This document shows, in pieces, positions 55,724-55,916 of a stretch of DNA of 55,916 nucleotides (the first letter of the stretch is position 1; each line of letters opens with the position of its first letter). The position numbers and the translations under genes were made by a program. Source of the DNA: Candidatus Woesearchaeota archaeon. GTDB taxonomy: Archaea > Nanobdellota > Nanobdellia > Woesearchaeales > DSVV01. The stretch spans positions 1 to 55,916 of the forward strand of contig JACRPI010000020.1 in the NCBI GenBank assembly GCA_016214075.1, written 5' to 3'. The notes under the pieces are model-generated. The model searched no databases and was not told the DNA's origin. It saw nothing but the letters and a program-made list of their open reading frames with translations.

Positions 55724-55916
55724 TGGCAGACTTTGCATCAGTTAAAGCGCTTTTTTTCCGCTGGCGTGTTCTTATGCTTGTGTTTTTCCTCTTTGCTTCT
55801 CTTCTTATGATTCAGCCTTCTTTTTTTTCAGAAGGCGTCGCGATTCGAAGTATCGAGAAAGACAGCCCTGCCGCGCTTGCAGGCATCCATAGTCCATACG
55901 CAAAAGACAAGCCGAT
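55723..55916 (+). CDS. secD: Protein translocase subunit SecD, N-terminal fragment (runs off window)
   Basis: Starts at ATG 55723, whose A is the last base of the secF stop. The visible 64 residues read MADFASVKALFFRWRVLMLV, then a membrane helix, then PSFFSEGVAIRSIEKDSPAALAGIHS. The GVAIRSIE.DSPA..AGI segment is the PDZ-like start of archaeal SecD, which continues with the GIDLQGG-type motif beyond the edge. Order secF-secD is common in archaea. Only the first part is visible, so completeness cannot be judged. Confidence 0.8.
   Translation, partial: MADFASVKALFFRWRVLMLVFFLFASLLMIQPSFFSEGVAIRSIEKDSPAALAGIHSPYAKDKP

Overview
The window is archaeal. Genes sit 24-30 bases downstream of AT-rich TATA boxes and many look leaderless, with start codons near the predicted transcription start. 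Within operons the ribosome binding site is GGTGA. Gene content includes HerA and Mre11 repair proteins, translin, archaeal-type AsnRS, a TrmB regulator, a bacterio-opsin-activator-type HTH protein, a TadA/TadC-like pilus motor, SecF followed by SecD, and VapBC/RelE toxins. Small gene sizes, bacterial-type AspRS and tRNA-guanine transglycosylase, and many short lineage-specific proteins suggest a DPANN archaeon, perhaps of the Woesearchaeota/Pacearchaeota group. That placement is an inference from gene content; no rRNA or tRNA gene was seen.

Layout. 0-0.5 kb: the end of an IS5-like element inserted into a DUF1828-like gene, leaving only its 3' part. 0.6-10.3 kb: a pilus-type secretion motor (platform protein and ATPase), a VapBC pair, two coiled-coil proteins, and three paralogous small membrane proteins with histidine-rich tails. 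10.3-11.7 kb: translin and a metallo-beta-lactamase-fold hydrolase. 11.7-23.3 kb: the most unusual segment, a same-strand run of eleven genes preceded by a long structured RNA leader. It mixes five members of an unrecognised non-secreted family (A) with exported proteins built from repeated modules (B and C), and one protein fuses C to B. 23.4-26.1 kb: bacterial-type AspRS and an ornithine-carbamoyltransferase-like enzyme.

26.1-39.7 kb contains a split PEP-synthase/rifampin-phosphotransferase-like system. There is one free-standing ATP-grasp (PPDK_N) protein and four separate proteins ending in the phosphohistidine swivelling domain, accompanied by two HAD phosphatase-like proteins and a histidine phosphatase. 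No PEP-binding barrel domain is present in the window. Interspersed are a GNAT enzyme, a toxin-antitoxin pair encoded tail to tail, a bacterial-type TGT and a TrmB regulator. 39.7-49.9 kb: AsnRS, small membrane and lysine-rich proteins, an aldehyde dehydrogenase, Mre11, HerA and a membrane-anchored DsbA-fold protein lacking its active-site cysteines. 50.0-55.9 kb: a PIN-domain pair, an unrecognised protein, a short MCM-like AAA+ ATPase, a second tail-to-tail toxin-antitoxin pair, and secF followed by the beginning of secD.

Several intergenic regions hold elaborate palindromic repeats: two copies of a nested hairpin element at 35.4 and 46.5 kb, a related nested element at 41.1 kb, an array of near-perfect hairpins at 46.7 kb, and a 38-base repeat in opposite orientation at 41.4 and 46.9 kb. 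No CRISPR array was found.
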